From the NCBI RefSeq assembly GCF_020217485.1, contig NZ_JAEKMI010000014.1, forward strand, positions 1 through 64,000: a DNA stretch of 64,000 nt, in the 5' to 3' direction. Below are positions 1 to 9,511 of the stretch, piece by piece (within the stretch, counting starts at the first letter, position 1; each line of letters starts with the position of its first letter). The notes below the pieces were generated by a model. It saw only the letters and a program-made list of their open reading frames with translations. It did not search any database and was not told the DNA's origin. Source of the stretch: Mycobacterium sp. WUMAC-067. Its GTDB lineage: Bacteria > Actinomycetota > Actinomycetes > Mycobacteriales > Mycobacteriaceae. The translations under genes and the position numbers were made by a program.

Positions 1-107
1 CACACGAGATCCGAAAGGGTTAGGCCAAGCAACTTTTTCAATTCAGACCTCGAACCGTGGTGCCCACTGTTACGCTCCGGCACGCACATAGGAGGTTTGA
101 CCTAGTA

Positions 108-317
108 ATGACGACCCGTCTCATTGTCGCGGCAATGGCCACAGTTGCCGCTTTCCTTGGCGTGGGTTTATCCATCGCGCCCCCCGCACAGGCAGATCCG
201 CCCTATAGAAACTGCACCGCGGCGCGCCAAGATGGCCGGTACAACATTCCAAGGGGCGATCCGGCCTACCAACAAAAGCTGGACCGGGACAACGACGGTA
301 TCGCCTGCGAGTCCTAG
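108..317 (+). CDS. Small secreted Excalibur-domain protein
   Basis: This 69-residue protein has a signal peptide (hydrophobic stretch at about residues 5-26 ending in AQA-DP) and then an Excalibur-type calcium-binding module. The module is recognisable from a Cys after YRN, a G-x-YNIP-x-GDPAY segment and the closing DRDNDGIACE motif, whose acidic residues and paired Cys define the family. The start at 108 is chosen because GGAGG lies at 91-95 and the frame upstream of it is not protein-like. Excalibur domains are found on exported proteins and bind Ca2+; the partner here is unknown. It lies just upstream of a broken membrane-protein gene with no evident functional link. Confidence 0.8.
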   Translation: MTTRLIVAAMATVAAFLGVGLSIAPPAQADPPYRNCTAARQDGRYNIPRGDPAYQQKLDRDNDGIACES

Positions 318-367
318 CTCCGCATTCAATTGGAGGCGGTGCTGCTGTTACGGCCTATGTCGCCCTG

Positions 368-735
368 ATGGTCGGAACGGATTTGTTGTTCAACTCCAGC
401 AGCTTGAACACCAGCAACGACCTGCCGCTATGGCTCGTCATCGGATTCACGATCATGGCCGTGCTCGTAGTCCTGATTGTGGCCTGGTATCTCGTGCAGA
501 GATCTCGCGGGAAGGTACCTACCAAACGTGAGCGCGTGTACATGGGTTTCCTTATTGCACTTCTCATTCGGGCGTCATCGAGGACGGGCTGAAGGCTCTG
601 ACGAAACTGATCTTCCATAGCACGTCGATCTGGATTCTGATCCCTTTCTATATACTCTCGTACGCGATATTGCTCGCCGTGATGGTTGTCGTCATGAATC
701 GAGTTACGACCAAACCCGCTGATACACAAGGCTGA
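368..735 (+). pseudogene. Two-segment membrane protein split by a frameshift
   Basis: The first frame (368-592, 74 residues) has a clear membrane segment (LPLWLVIGFTIMAVLVVLIV) and ends at TGA 590-592. A second frame, one base back, is open from 532 and encodes another strongly hydrophobic segment (IWILIPFYILSYAILLAV, then MVVVMNRVTTKPADTQG) ending at TGA 733-735. The second frame has no ATG or GTG before its hydrophobic part. The two halves overlap at about 532-588, so one deleted base in that stretch would explain the break. Alternatives are two separate small membrane proteins or a sequencing error. No family is recognised. Confidence 0.5.
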
Positions 736-815
736 AAGCCGATAAGCCTTGCACCCGGAGGGGGTCGTGGCGCCTCACCCCGGATGGTAGGCAGACTGTT
801 CTGACTTCCTTCTCC

Positions 816-2192
816 CTATCCCCACGTCGCCCGTGGCGAGGTCACCTTGGACTTGTCGGCGGAGGACAAGTGCACGGCGTGGACACCCGGCTTCGTCGAC
901 AGCTGATCCAAAAGGCTTTCCAGATGCGCCTTGTCGGTGTGCCAGTGCTGGACGGACTCCGGCGCCTCCTGCAGTTCCGCCAGGACGGTCTTCAGTTTGT
1001 CCGGGGTCTTGTCGTCGCTGTCCGACGGGCGGCGGCCCAACCCCCGGGCGGCGCTTGCGGTGACCGCTCGGGGCACCGCACCACCCAGCGCTCCTCCGGC
1101 CAAGCCCGCCACGGCCATCGGCCCGAGCGCCCCCGCGCCGGCCGCGACCGTCGGCGCGGCACCCGAGCTGGTGTACTCCAACACGGTGGCGGCCAGCTTG
1201 ACCGCGGGGCTGGCCACCGCCCAGCTCGGCGGCACCGACAACGCCCCCGCCAGACCCGCATTGCCGAGGCCCGCGGTCACCGCGGACACGCCGGCGGCTC
1301 CCACGGCCGGGGCGCTCGAACCCAGCGCCGCGAACAGCGGCCCTTCGAGTTCGACCGCGGTGTCGCTCCAGGTCCGTGCCGTTGCCACCAGGCCCAAGCT
1401 GAGGCTCAGCAACGTGTCGTTGACCGGGCGGATGCCTTTGGTGACGAACTCGATGTTCGCGGCGATCTTCGCCAACGGCGTGGAATTCAGGTTGTTCAAC
1501 CACGTCGCCAATGACGACGGATCGGCCGCCGACAATGCGGAGGGCGACGCGAAGCTTTGCAGGGTTCGCGGCGTCGACGACATCAGCTGCGACAACGCCG
1601 ACTGCGCGTTGGCGGGCGCCGCGCCGACGGCTTGGGCGACCGCGGCTGATTGGCCAGGGGCCCCGCCCGGGTTGGTGGTTTGCGGGGGCGTGGTGAAGGG
1701 CTCCATCTGAGCGGCGATCGCCGACGATCCGGCGTAGCCGTACATCGCGGCGGCGTCTTGCGCCCACATCTGCCCGTATGCCGCTTCGGTGGCCGCGATC
1801 GCGGCGGTGTTCTGCCCAAGAACGTTGGTCGCCACCAGTGAGGCCAGGCGGCCGCGGTTTTCCGCGATCGCCACCGGGGGCACCGTCGCCGTGAACGCGC
1901 CCTCGTACGCCGCGGCCGCCGCCCTGGCTCGCGAGGCGGCCTGTTCGGCTTGAGCGGCGGTCGCGCTCATCCACGCCGCATACGGCGCGGCCGCACCCGC
2001 CATGGTCAGCGAGGACGGCCCCTGCCAACCGCTGATCAAGTTCGAGATCACCGACTCATACGACGTCGCCGCGGACTGCAGCTGGGCGGCCAGCCCATCC
2101 CATGCCGACGCCGCGGCCAGCAGTGAGCCTGCACCGTCACCGGCGTACATCCGACCTGAGTTGATCTCCGGCGGCAATGCTCCGAAATCCAT
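816..2192 (-). CDS. PPE family protein, SVP subfamily
   Basis: The 458-residue protein starts MDFGALPPE, the hallmark Pro-Pro-Glu near the N terminus. The conserved ~180-residue PPE domain follows, with a W-x-G turn (GWQGPSS) and the alpha-helical [17 protein letters not shown] stretch. The SVP motif, G-x-x-SVPPSW ([11 protein letters not shown]), lies in the C-terminal part. PPE-SVP proteins are exported, typically by ESX-5, with a PE partner and sit at the cell surface; here no PE gene is visible nearby. A GGGGAG ribosome site precedes the ATG at 2192. It lies 35 bp downstream of a second PPE gene on the same strand, so the two probably share a transcript and arose by duplication. The C-terminal ~80 residues are hydrophilic and unlike the neighbour. 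Confidence 0.92.
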   Translation of the reverse strand: MDFGALPPEINSGRMYAGDGAGSLLAAASAWDGLAAQLQSAATSYESVISNLISGWQGPSSLTMAGAAAPYAAWMSATAAQAEQAASRARAAAAAYEGAFTATVPPVAIAENRGRLASLVATNVLGQNTAAIAATEAAYGQMWAQDAAAMYGYAGSSAIAAQMEPFTTPPQTTNPGGAPGQSAAVAQAVGAAPANAQSALSQLMSSTPRTLQSFASPSALSAADPSSLATWLNNLNSTPLAKIAANIEFVTKGIRPVNDTLLSLSLGLVATARTWSDTAVELEGPLFAALGSSAPAVGAAGVSAVTAGLGNAGLAGALSVPPSWAVASPAVKLAATVLEYTSSGAAPTVAAGAGALGPMAVAGLAGGALGGAVPRAVTASAARGLGRRPSDSDDKTPDKLKTVLAELQEAPESVQHWHTDKAHLESLLDQLSTKPGVHAVHLSSADKSKVTSPRATWG

Positions 2193-2227
2193 TGTTACTC
2201 CCCATTGTTCGCGATGAGTGGTCTGTG

Positions 2228-3460
2228 CTATTCCCGCGGGTCGTCCGCGTTGATGACGATGATCGTGGCCGTGGTCGCGGCGCGCCCGAAAGCGCCGCCA
2301 CCGACGCCCATTGCCCGAGCCGAGCCACCGCCGGTGGCGGCCATCGCGCGCCCGGCCAGACCCGACGCGGCCATGCTGAAGAACAGTGATCCCTCTCCAT
2401 CGGCCGCGAGAGCCGCCGGAGCGCCGGCAAGAGCGGTTTGGGGAAACACCGTGGCGACCGGTCGGATCTCCGGGGCGGCGGCCGCCCATCCCGGCGGCAC
2501 CGACAAACGCCCGACGACGCCGGCGCGGCCGATGCCCGTCGGCATTCCGGCCCGGCCGGGCGTCGGTGCGCTCACCACTCGCGTCCCCGAATCAGCCCCG
2601 CCGCCCAGCAGCCGCAGCGTCGAGCGGTCCCGGTCCAGCCGTTGGCGGGCACTGTTCACATTCGCCACGTTCTGAGGCACCAGGTAGTTTTCGACGCCCA
2701 GCAGATACGGGCTGCCACCGATGCCGAAGAGCGACACCGGACCCAACGGGCCCGTGAGCGCCGAGTCGAACGCCGACAGCAGCGACGGCGGATCGGCGGC
2801 GGCGGCGGGCGCGGTCAGGGCCTGCAGCGATTGCGGCACGGCGGACATCAGTTGCGGCAGCGCCGATTCCGTGTTCGTCGCGACCGAGCCGCCGGTGGCC
2901 TGCGCGACGGCGGCGGCCTGTCCCGCGGTCCCGCCCGGGTTGGTACTTCGCGGCGGCGGGGCAAACGGCGTCACCTGTGCGGCTGACGCCGAGGAACCGG
3001 CGTAGCCGTACATCGCCGCGGCATCCTGGGCCCACATCTCGGCGTACTGGGCCTCGGTGGCCATGATCGCCGGGGTGTTCTGGCCGAGAAAATTGGTGGC
3101 GATCAGCCCCATCAACTGCGCACGATTGGCCGCGACGACCGGTGGCGGCACCGTCGCGAGGAAGGCCGCCTCATAAGCGACCACCGCCGCCCTCGCCTGA
3201 TTGGCGGTTTGCTCGGCTTGGGCAGCGGTCGCACTCATCCATGCCGCATACGGCGCCGCGGCGGCCGCCATCATGCTCGACGACGGACCCCGCCACCCGG
3301 CGGTCAGGTTCGAGATCACCGACTCGTAAGACGCTGCCGCGGAGTGTAACTGGGCTGCCAGCCCATCCCACGCCGTCGCGGCAGCCAGCATCGGCCCCGA
3401 CCCGGGGCCAGAGTACATTCGCCCGGAGTTGACCTCCGGCGGAAGCACTGCGAAATCCAT
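2228..3460 (-). CDS. PPE family protein, SVP subfamily
   Basis: The 410-residue protein begins MDFAVLPPE and shares most of its first ~180 residues with the PPE gene just downstream, including W-x-G (GWRGPSS) and the helix containing [13 protein letters not shown]. An SVP motif (GRLSVPPGW) lies at about residue 310. It is the promoter-proximal member of a two-gene PPE unit and is followed after 35 bp by the second PPE. In M. tuberculosis the matching locus carries a PE7/PPE14 pair. Here I see no PE gene, so export may rely on a PE encoded elsewhere. The start is supported by GAGGT upstream. Confidence 0.92.
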   Translation of the reverse strand: MDFAVLPPEVNSGRMYSGPGSGPMLAAATAWDGLAAQLHSAAASYESVISNLTAGWRGPSSSMMAAAAAPYAAWMSATAAQAEQTANQARAAVVAYEAAFLATVPPPVVAANRAQLMGLIATNFLGQNTPAIMATEAQYAEMWAQDAAAMYGYAGSSASAAQVTPFAPPPRSTNPGGTAGQAAAVAQATGGSVATNTESALPQLMSAVPQSLQALTAPAAAADPPSLLSAFDSALTGPLGPVSLFGIGGSPYLLGVENYLVPQNVANVNSARQRLDRDRSTLRLLGGGADSGTRVVSAPTPGRAGMPTGIGRAGVVGRLSVPPGWAAAAPEIRPVATVFPQTALAGAPAALAADGEGSLFFSMAASGLAGRAMAATGGGSARAMGVGGGAFGRAATTATIIVINADDPRE

Positions 3461-4341
3461 TGCTATACCTCATAACTCAGTGCGCGACGCTCGACGGCGG
3501 CGTGAGTCGGCCGCCGGATCGCCTGATTGATAAACGGAATTTTGAAATCGCGCCCTGGCGCTATGCCACCGGCCGGACCGTGAGTGCCGTCAACCGCTGC
3601 AGCCGCGGCGAAGTGCCGTTACCGTTGTAGCGCAGGGCCATTCAACGACGGGCACATCCATTCCACAGCAGTGCCGACATGGCGCTGCTAGGAGGCGAGG
3701 GGCGAACTTCCTCGTGAGCTAGGCAGTTCTTCGACCGTTGTGGTGTGCCCACCTCATCGGCGCGGTGAAACAGCGCCGATCGTCGTCGACATGAAGGTCA
3801 ACGTCGAGGGCTAGGAACCCCGGTTGCGCCACGGGCGGTGCCGTCGACGCTGCAGATAGGACTCGACGCGGCGGTTGTGCCGGTCGGCGATGACTTCAAT
3901 TGCGCGCCAGCTATCTTGGCGTGTTTGCTCAACGGTGACCGATGCGAGACATAGCCGCGCTCGGGTGCGGGCGGGCATGGGGATCAGGCCACGCGGGACA
4001 ATCGGTCGAGCGCTCACCGCAGTCGATGACGGCGAACCCCCATCGACAGATCTCATCGCGGTGCTCCTGCTTGCATACAAAAAATGACAGACCACGATCG
4101 TACTTATCCCGGTCAGACCGTGTCCAGTTCGCGTTCACGGTATACCAGCAGGTCGGCACGGCCCGCGGCTGCGCAAACCCGCTCACGATCCCACACCAGA
4201 GCGGCACCCCGAAATACCCAGAGCGAATGCGATCAAGTCCCACAATGCGCGGGAATGCGGACTACCATCGATACCGTGCGTGTAAGGGAAGAAACGTAGC
4301 GACCGTCGCTTCGTTGGGGCATAGCACTTGCCGGGCCTGCG
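3461..4341. other. Long intergenic region with no convincing gene
   Basis: About 880 bp separate the PPE pair from the next secreted protein. Short open frames exist on both strands. The longest minus frame, 3811-4095, would give 94 Arg-rich residues with no recognisable domain and no good ribosome site. Composition is less GC-biased than the neighbouring genes around 4040-4260. The stretch probably contains the PPE promoter at its left end. I see no RNA gene, transposase or long repeat in it. Confidence 0.4.
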
Positions 4342-4563
4342 ATGCGGAAGCTAGTCGCGACACTGATGGCCGTTGGGGCCTTGATGCTCAGCGGCGAGGC
4401 TACCGCTCGCGCCACGGACCAGCCGCCACCGCCGCCTTCTCCGGCGCCCGATTTTTACGCACCGAAGTGTTTGTCTTTCGACCCCAATCCACCGGCGCAC
4501 TGGAACTACCTGCCGTGCGGATGGACAACGGATGGCAAACGGTGGATCCCGCCGCCTCCGTAG
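4342..4563 (+). CDS. Small secreted proline-rich protein
   Basis: The 73-residue product has a classic signal peptide (MRKLVATLMAVGALMLSGEA, cleavage near ATA-RAT). A PPPPPSPAP run and a short mature domain with two Cys (PKCLSF, LPCGWTTDG) and a C-terminal PPPP follow. Small exported proteins of this kind are common in mycobacteria, and no function is established. The two Cys could form a disulfide after export. It stands alone between a long gene-poor stretch and a minus-strand orphan. The start at the ATG beginning MRKL fits the signal peptide. Confidence 0.6.
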   Translation: MRKLVATLMAVGALMLSGEATARATDQPPPPPSPAPDFYAPKCLSFDPNPPAHWNYLPCGWTTDGKRWIPPPP

Positions 4564-4608
4564 CCGATACCGCGTGAGCTCGCCCCGCGAAATCCCCTCA
4601 GCCGCCAA

Positions 4609-4995
4609 TCAACTGGCTTTGAGGTGTCCGCCTCCCCGGCAGCTAACGCCGCAGACGCCCGCATCCCCCCGGGCGTCTGCGAGCGAAAGCGCCTGGTCAA
4701 TGGGGAGCCCGCTGCAATCCAAACCGTTGACCACCAGGCCCAGACTGATGGCGCCGTCCGCGCGGGCACTCTCGATGCACACCTCGATGTCTCGGAGCCC
4801 CGGTCTGCCGACGGTCCAGTAGTCCGGGCGATGCCCGTCAAAGACCGTGTGGGCGTCCACGCCATCGACGTTCTCCCCCTGGGGGAGTTCGCCTGCCGAA
4901 GAGGCGGGCACATCATCGGGTAGCGCGGCCGCGGCGAGAGGAGTGAGCGGATCAGCAAGACCGCAACAGTTGTCGTGATACTCCAAGGCGATCAT
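4609..4995 (-). CDS. Hypothetical protein, orphan
   Basis: This 128-residue frame has a strong ribosome site (GAGGAGGG) five bases upstream of its ATG at 4995, which is the best evidence that it is real. The sequence is acidic and contains paired Cys near the N terminus (DNCCG) and several Cys near the C terminus (DCSG, GVCGVSC). I recognise no domain and see no signal peptide or membrane segment. The downstream neighbour on the other strand is a small secreted protein that converges on it. It may be a lineage-restricted gene. Confidence 0.5.
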   Translation of the reverse strand: MIALEYHDNCCGLADPLTPLAAAALPDDVPASSAGELPQGENVDGVDAHTVFDGHRPDYWTVGRPGLRDIEVCIESARADGAISLGLVVNGLDCSGLPIDQALSLADARGDAGVCGVSCRGGGHLKAS

Positions 4996-5043
4996 CGTCG
5001 CCCTCCTCTCACTAGAACCATCGTATCTTCGACGGCGACGTTT

Positions 5044-6579
5044 TTACGGCAACACGGTGTGCATCAACATCACGTCGTATGCCGACCACAGCGACAGGTT
5101 GAAGTACAGGTCCCGTCCCGACGACCAGGGATGGATCATCGGCGCATAAATGCCGCCCGGCATTTGGAACGACGACACCAGTGGTTGCGGGGGACTCCAT
5201 GGCCCCTGCGGCGCCGGCGCGGTCCTTGCGATGACGTCGTTGCTGCCGCCGTCGGTGTAGAGCACCAGGTACTGCTTGAGGTAATTGTTGTACTGGGCTG
5301 ACATTTCGCCCACCGGCGCCGGGAAGATCGGCGTCGCCGCACCCGGGTTGTTGGCGACCCAGTGACCGCCGTTGTCGCCGTTCCAGTACTGGTACTTGGT
5401 CAGGTCGGGCAATTGGTTCGGTGGAACGCGCGACAGGAAGGCCGCACCGCCGCGCCCCGATGGTGTCCCGAACTGGTAGAGGTAACCGTCGTTGCCCTTG
5501 AGGAACGCGCCCATCTGGAAGTTCTCATTTCCGGGCGTAAACCCGGCTCCCGGAATGGCATCCGCGGACGCCGTGCGGATCGTGGTGGGGAAAATCCCCC
5601 AGTTCTGGCCGTTGTCGTTGGACCGCGCGATCGCCGAATAGTTGGTTGTCCATTCGCCGTCACGGCCCCACTGGCGGATGGACATGTAGCTCATGTATTG
5701 GGTTCTGCCCATCGACATCGCCCCGGTCGGAATGATTCCCGTCTCGTGCGCGGCCTTGTGGATGGTGTTGACGACCTGCTTGGAAAGTCCGGGCGCCCAC
5801 ACCGGTGAGCCGGAGTACTTGTCGTTGGGCACGCCGTCGGCGATGTGGATTCCCCTGGACAGGTCGCGATCGTTGCTGCGGAACAGGGTGTTGTAGCGCC
5901 ACTGCTGGCCGTGCACCTTGCAGTAGCCGAAGGTGTCACCGAAGGCCATCAACACCTGGCGGTTGACGGGATCGCCGTTGTCCCAGGCAATCCCGAGGTC
6001 GGTACCGGAGATGCCGAAACGTTGCAGAGTCTTGTTGGGGCCGTCCGGTCCGGTCACCCAATCGACGAGGGATGTCGGGGCGCCCGAGATCGACGGAGGC
6101 GGCGGTCCCGGCTCGGGTTGCGGTTGCGGCACCGGCGCGGCGTTGGGCCGCAGCGGGTTGGCATTCGGCGGTTGCGGGACCGCGGGCGCGGGCGGGTTGG
6201 GTCCAGGCGGCAACACCTCGGCCTGCTGTTGCAACGGCGCCGACGGGCCAGGTCCGAGCGTCGGCCCCTCGGCACGCGGATGCACGGGTGCGGAGTAGCG
6301 CTGCCCCGGTGTCGCGGGCTTGAGCAACGAGGAGATCAGCGGACCCAGCCTCGGCAGCGGCGCCTGGTCATTCGTGTGAGTGGGCCTGCGCCCGGTCGGC
6401 GGCTGTACCACCGGCTGAGGCGCGGGCATGGCCGGCTGCGCGGCGGGAGGATCGACGTTCGCCTCGGGAGCGCCGCACGGTGTCGCGTGGGCGGTAGGCG
6501 CGGGCCCGACCACGAGGACGAATCCGACAGCGGCCGCCGACGCCATCGATAGCGACACACTTCGAAGAATCGCCGACAT
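5044..6579 (-). CDS. Secreted DUF4185 protein, candidate GH183 endo-D-arabinanase
   Basis: The 511-residue protein starts at 6579 with MSAILRSVSL, a signal peptide ending near AHA-TP, and an AAAGG-type ribosome site. Residues ~45-175 are a proline-rich linker. The rest is a DUF4185 domain, a five-bladed-propeller-type fold recognisable from the D-x-G-IAWDNGD, MAFGDTFG, NDKYSGSPVWAPG and GGIYAPMIHPW segments. DUF4185 proteins, including a mycobacterial representative, were shown to be endo-D-arabinanases (family GH183) acting on arabinogalactan and lipoarabinomannan. The assignment here is by family, not by direct catalytic evidence. The gene is monocistronic. The long linker suggests reach across the cell wall. 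Confidence 0.8.
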   Translation of the reverse strand: MSAILRSVSLSMASAAAVGFVLVVGPAPTAHATPCGAPEANVDPPAAQPAMPAPQPVVQPPTGRRPTHTNDQAPLPRLGPLISSLLKPATPGQRYSAPVHPRAEGPTLGPGPSAPLQQQAEVLPPGPNPPAPAVPQPPNANPLRPNAAPVPQPQPEPGPPPPSISGAPTSLVDWVTGPDGPNKTLQRFGISGTDLGIAWDNGDPVNRQVLMAFGDTFGYCKVHGQQWRYNTLFRSNDRDLSRGIHIADGVPNDKYSGSPVWAPGLSKQVVNTIHKAAHETGIIPTGAMSMGRTQYMSYMSIRQWGRDGEWTTNYSAIARSNDNGQNWGIFPTTIRTASADAIPGAGFTPGNENFQMGAFLKGNDGYLYQFGTPSGRGGAAFLSRVPPNQLPDLTKYQYWNGDNGGHWVANNPGAATPIFPAPVGEMSAQYNNYLKQYLVLYTDGGSNDVIARTAPAPQGPWSPPQPLVSSFQMPGGIYAPMIHPWSSGRDLYFNLSLWSAYDVMLMHTVLP

Positions 6580-7424
6580 GTAACACCTTTCGAGGGGTAG
6601 GACACCGCGCTGACGTCCGTAGTTGGCTTCTGTGACGATAGTTATCTGCGGGGCATATGTGACCAACGATGAGCCGATAGGTATGCATCCGTGACCGTGT
6701 CGCAACGCGCCGATCCGCGGCCGACCTCCCCCCTTGCGCCATTAGCTGACGGCTGATGCAAGCAGCTGAACGGAGTTTTTAGCTTTGCCGACGCCGCGCT
6801 TGCCCGGGTCGGAATCCGACCGAGGGGATGTCACGATGGACCGCAGACAACGCCACCCCGGGGACGGGCGCCCGTCCCGCGGGGTTCCGCCCGGTGCGGG
6901 AGATCCGGCCGCGCCCTCACACGCGCCTGTCGGCCTTGGTGAGGTTGTCGCCGCCCGCGGGTGAAGGCCTGGCTACTTTGCTGGACGGCCGCTAAACGAA
7001 CCAACCACGAGTGCGTATATCGGCCTGTTCCCAGACTGGCGCGACGCCACGATGCGGCTCGACCCGTTGGTGGTGCGACCCACTGAATCCCGGCACAACC
7101 CCGCCGCATCGCCGCAGCTCAGACTTCCACCCGACCGCGTCCCAGTACGCCCCGCGCGCACTCAAAAAAGATGAATCGTCGTTAACCGGGCCCGGCGCCG
7201 TGGGCGCCCGGGCGTCAAACAGATTGAGGCCGCATGTTTGTCGGCGCCCCTGGGGGGCAATGATCCAACAGTAGGCGAGTGCGTCGGCCGGCCTTCGCGC
7301 CCGCCTAGGTCCCGTCGGTTCAGCCCGAGAGCCGACGGGGCCGCCCTTTTTTGGCCGTCCCCGCGACGGGCACGTCACGCCGATTGGCCTCAACAACCCA
7401 TCCGCGCGGGGGTACCGTCGGCGT
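6580..7424. other. Long intergenic region; one terminator-like hairpin
   Basis: About 845 bp lie between the divergent DUF4185 gene and the thiolase remnant. Several overlapping Arg-rich frames are present on both strands but none has a domain, a good start or consistent codon bias. The left end should hold the DUF4185 promoter. A hairpin followed by T residues occurs at 7311-7352. I see no tRNA or transposase. Confidence 0.4.
7311..7352 (+). terminator. Candidate intrinsic terminator
   Basis: CCCGTCGG at 7311-7318 pairs perfectly with CCGACGGG at 7332-7339, and a run ending in CCCTTTTTTGG follows within a few bases. This is an 8-bp stem with a 13-nt loop and a U tract on the plus strand. 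No clear plus-strand gene lies upstream, so it may insulate the following operon from read-through or end an unannotated transcript. Confidence 0.5.
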
Positions 7425-7991
7425 ATGGATGGCTCGCCCGGTGGGTGGATTCTCGGCGGCTACCAAAGCGATTTTGCTCGCCACCTCATCAAGGAAGGCT
7501 GCGACGTCGCCGCGCTGAAGCTGGCCTCGGCCAAGGTGGACGCGGCCGGCATCGGGGTGGTGCACGTTGGCAACGCCTTCGCCGAGATGTCCGCCCGGCA
7601 GGGCCACCTCGGAGCCATGCCGGCCACGGTCTGCGACGGCCTTCGGGACACCCCGGCCTCGCGCCACGAAGCCGCCCGCGCGTCCGGCAGTGTGGCGGTG
7701 CTGGCGGCGATGGCCGATCCGCGCTCGGGCGCCTACGACAGCGCGCTGGAGGTGGGGATCGGGTTGGAGAAAACGGTCCCGGGCGACACCGCCGCGCAGC
7801 ATCTGGGGGCCGCGGCCTGGACCGGTCACGAGGGGGCCGACGCGCGCTATCTGTGGCCGTCCATGTTCGCCCGGGTGGCCGACGCGTACGACCGCCGTCA
7901 CGGATTGGGCGACGCGCACACCTTCGGCACCCTGAATTTCGGCGGCAACACCGCCGCCACCGTGAGTTTCGCTGTCGGCAAAGGCATCTGA
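7425..7991 (+). pseudogene. Internally deleted thiolase (acetyl-CoA acetyltransferase-like) remnant
   Basis: The 188-residue frame begins like a mycobacterial SCP-x/DitF-type thiolase (WILGGYQSDFAR, VVHVGNAFAEM, GHLGAMPATVCDG, HLGAAAWTGHEGADARYLWPSM). After about residue 163 it jumps directly to a C-terminal-like tail (TFGTLNFGGNTAATVSF). Family members are ~400-430 residues, so roughly 220 central residues are missing in frame. A few residues are also missing around DVAALKLASAKV. The usual nucleophile context EAACASGS reads EAARASGS, so the catalytic Cys is Arg. It therefore cannot be an active thiolase. Its stop overlaps the start of the next gene (TGATG), so it may persist only as a translational leader. 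Confidence 0.75.
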
Positions 7992-9511
7992 TGATGGACG
8001 TTGAGATCGTCGGCAAGTTCCTGTCCACCCTTCCCGAGGACGACGACCACCCCTACCGGACGGGCCCCTGGCGTCCCCAGACCACCGAGTGGGACGCCGA
8101 CGATCTGGTCGCCGTCGAGGGTGAAATCCCGCGCGACCTGGACGGCGTCTACCTACGCAACACAGAGAACCCGCTGCACCCCGCCTTCAAGACCTATCAC
8201 CCGTTCGACGGCGACGGCATGCTGCACGTGGTCGGCTTTCGCGACGGAAAGGCGTTCTACCGCAACCGCTTTATCCGCACCGACGGGTTCCTGGCCGAGA
8301 ACGAAGCGGGCGGGCCGCTGTGGCCGGGTCTGGCCGAGCCGGTGCAACTAGCCCGGCGCCGGAACGGGTGGGGCGCGCGAACGAGGATGAAGGACGCCTC
8401 GAGCACCGACGTCATCGTGCACCGCGGCATCGCGCTGACCAGTTTCTACCAGTGCGGCGACCTGTACCGCATCGACCCGTATTCGGCCGACACGCTCGGC
8501 AAGGAGTCCTGGAACGGGCGCTTCCCGACCGAGTGGGGCGTGTCCGCACATCCCAAGGTAGACAACACGACCGGCGAACTGCTGTTCTTCAACTACAGCA
8601 AACAAGACCCGTATATGCATTACGGTGTCGTCGACGAGCACAACGAACTGACCCACTACGTCGACATCCCGCTGCCCGGGCCGCGTCTCCCCCACGACAT
8701 GGCGTTCACCGAAAACTACGCCATTCTCAACGATTTCCCGTTGTTCTGGGATCCGCAGCTGCTCGAGCACGACGTGCACCTGCCGCGCTTCTACCCCGAG
8801 ATCCCGTCGCGGTTCGCGGTGATCCCGCGCCGCGGTGCGACCGAGGACATTCGCTGGTTCGAGGCCGACCCCACGTTCGTGCTGCATTTCACCAACGCCT
8901 ACGAGGATGGCGACGAGATCGTGCTCGACGGCTTGTTCGAAGGAGACCCGTCCCCGCTCGACACCGGTGGGACCAAGTGGGACAAGCTGTTTCGTTTCCT
9001 GGCCCTGGATCGGTTGCAGTCCCGCCTGCACCGGTGGCGCTTCAACCTGGTCACCGGTGCGGTGCGCGAAGAGCAGCTCTCCGAATGCATCACCGAGTTC
9101 GGCACCATCAACCCCGACCACGCCGCCGCCCACTACCGCTACACCTACGCCGCCACCGGGAGACCGGGCTGGTTCCTGTTCGACGGCCTGGTCAAACACG
9201 ACCTGCTCACCGGCACCGAGGAGGGGTTCTCGTTCGGGGACGGCGTCTACGGCAGCGAGACCGCGATGGCGCCGCGATTGGGCGCCACCGGCGAAGACGA
9301 CGGCTACCTGGTCACCCTCACCACCGACATGAACACCGACGCCTCATATTGCCTGGTGTTCGACGCCGCCCGCCTCGGCGACGGGCCGGTGTGCAAACTC
9401 CCACTGCCGGAACGGGTTTTCAGCGGCACACACTCGACATGGGCGCCCGGCTCCGAATTGCGGTGCTGGGGTAGCGCCGAGTCCGCCGCGGACGCGATCG
9501 GATTGCGATGA
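7991..9511 (+). CDS. Carotenoid oxygenase family protein (dioxygenase)
   Basis: The 506-residue protein belongs to the retinal pigment epithelium/carotenoid-cleavage dioxygenase family, whose non-haem Fe(II) is held by four His. All four expected His are present in context: VSAHPKVD, LPHDMAFTENY, VLHFTNAYEDGDE and FSGTHSTWAPG, with the N-terminal DLDGVYLRNTENP motif. The start at 7991 overlaps the stop of the thiolase remnant. Its own stop overlaps the next ATG by four bases, so translation is coupled to a VOC protein. The M. tuberculosis counterpart is Rv0913c. The substrate is not known from sequence and could be a carotenoid, stilbene or lignin-type alkene. Confidence 0.9.
   Translation: MMDVEIVGKFLSTLPEDDDHPYRTGPWRPQTTEWDADDLVAVEGEIPRDLDGVYLRNTENPLHPAFKTYHPFDGDGMLHVVGFRDGKAFYRNRFIRTDGFLAENEAGGPLWPGLAEPVQLARRRNGWGARTRMKDASSTDVIVHRGIALTSFYQCGDLYRIDPYSADTLGKESWNGRFPTEWGVSAHPKVDNTTGELLFFNYSKQDPYMHYGVVDEHNELTHYVDIPLPGPRLPHDMAFTENYAILNDFPLFWDPQLLEHDVHLPRFYPEIPSRFAVIPRRGATEDIRWFEADPTFVLHFTNAYEDGDEIVLDGLFEGDPSPLDTGGTKWDKLFRFLALDRLQSRLHRWRFNLVTGAVREEQLSECITEFGTINPDHAAAHYRYTYAATGRPGWFLFDGLVKHDLLTGTEEGFSFGDGVYGSETAMAPRLGATGEDDGYLVTLTTDMNTDASYCLVFDAARLGDGPVCKLPLPERVFSGTHSTWAPGSELRCWGSAESAADAIGLR

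Noticed and set aside
3811..4095. 94-codon minus frame
   Set aside because: Arg-rich, no domain, no good ribosome site; left as unassigned rather than called a gene.
6992..7396. 134-codon minus frame in the long intergenic region
   Set aside because: No ribosome site, no domain, and an overlapping plus frame of similar quality; cannot be told from chance in GC-rich DNA.
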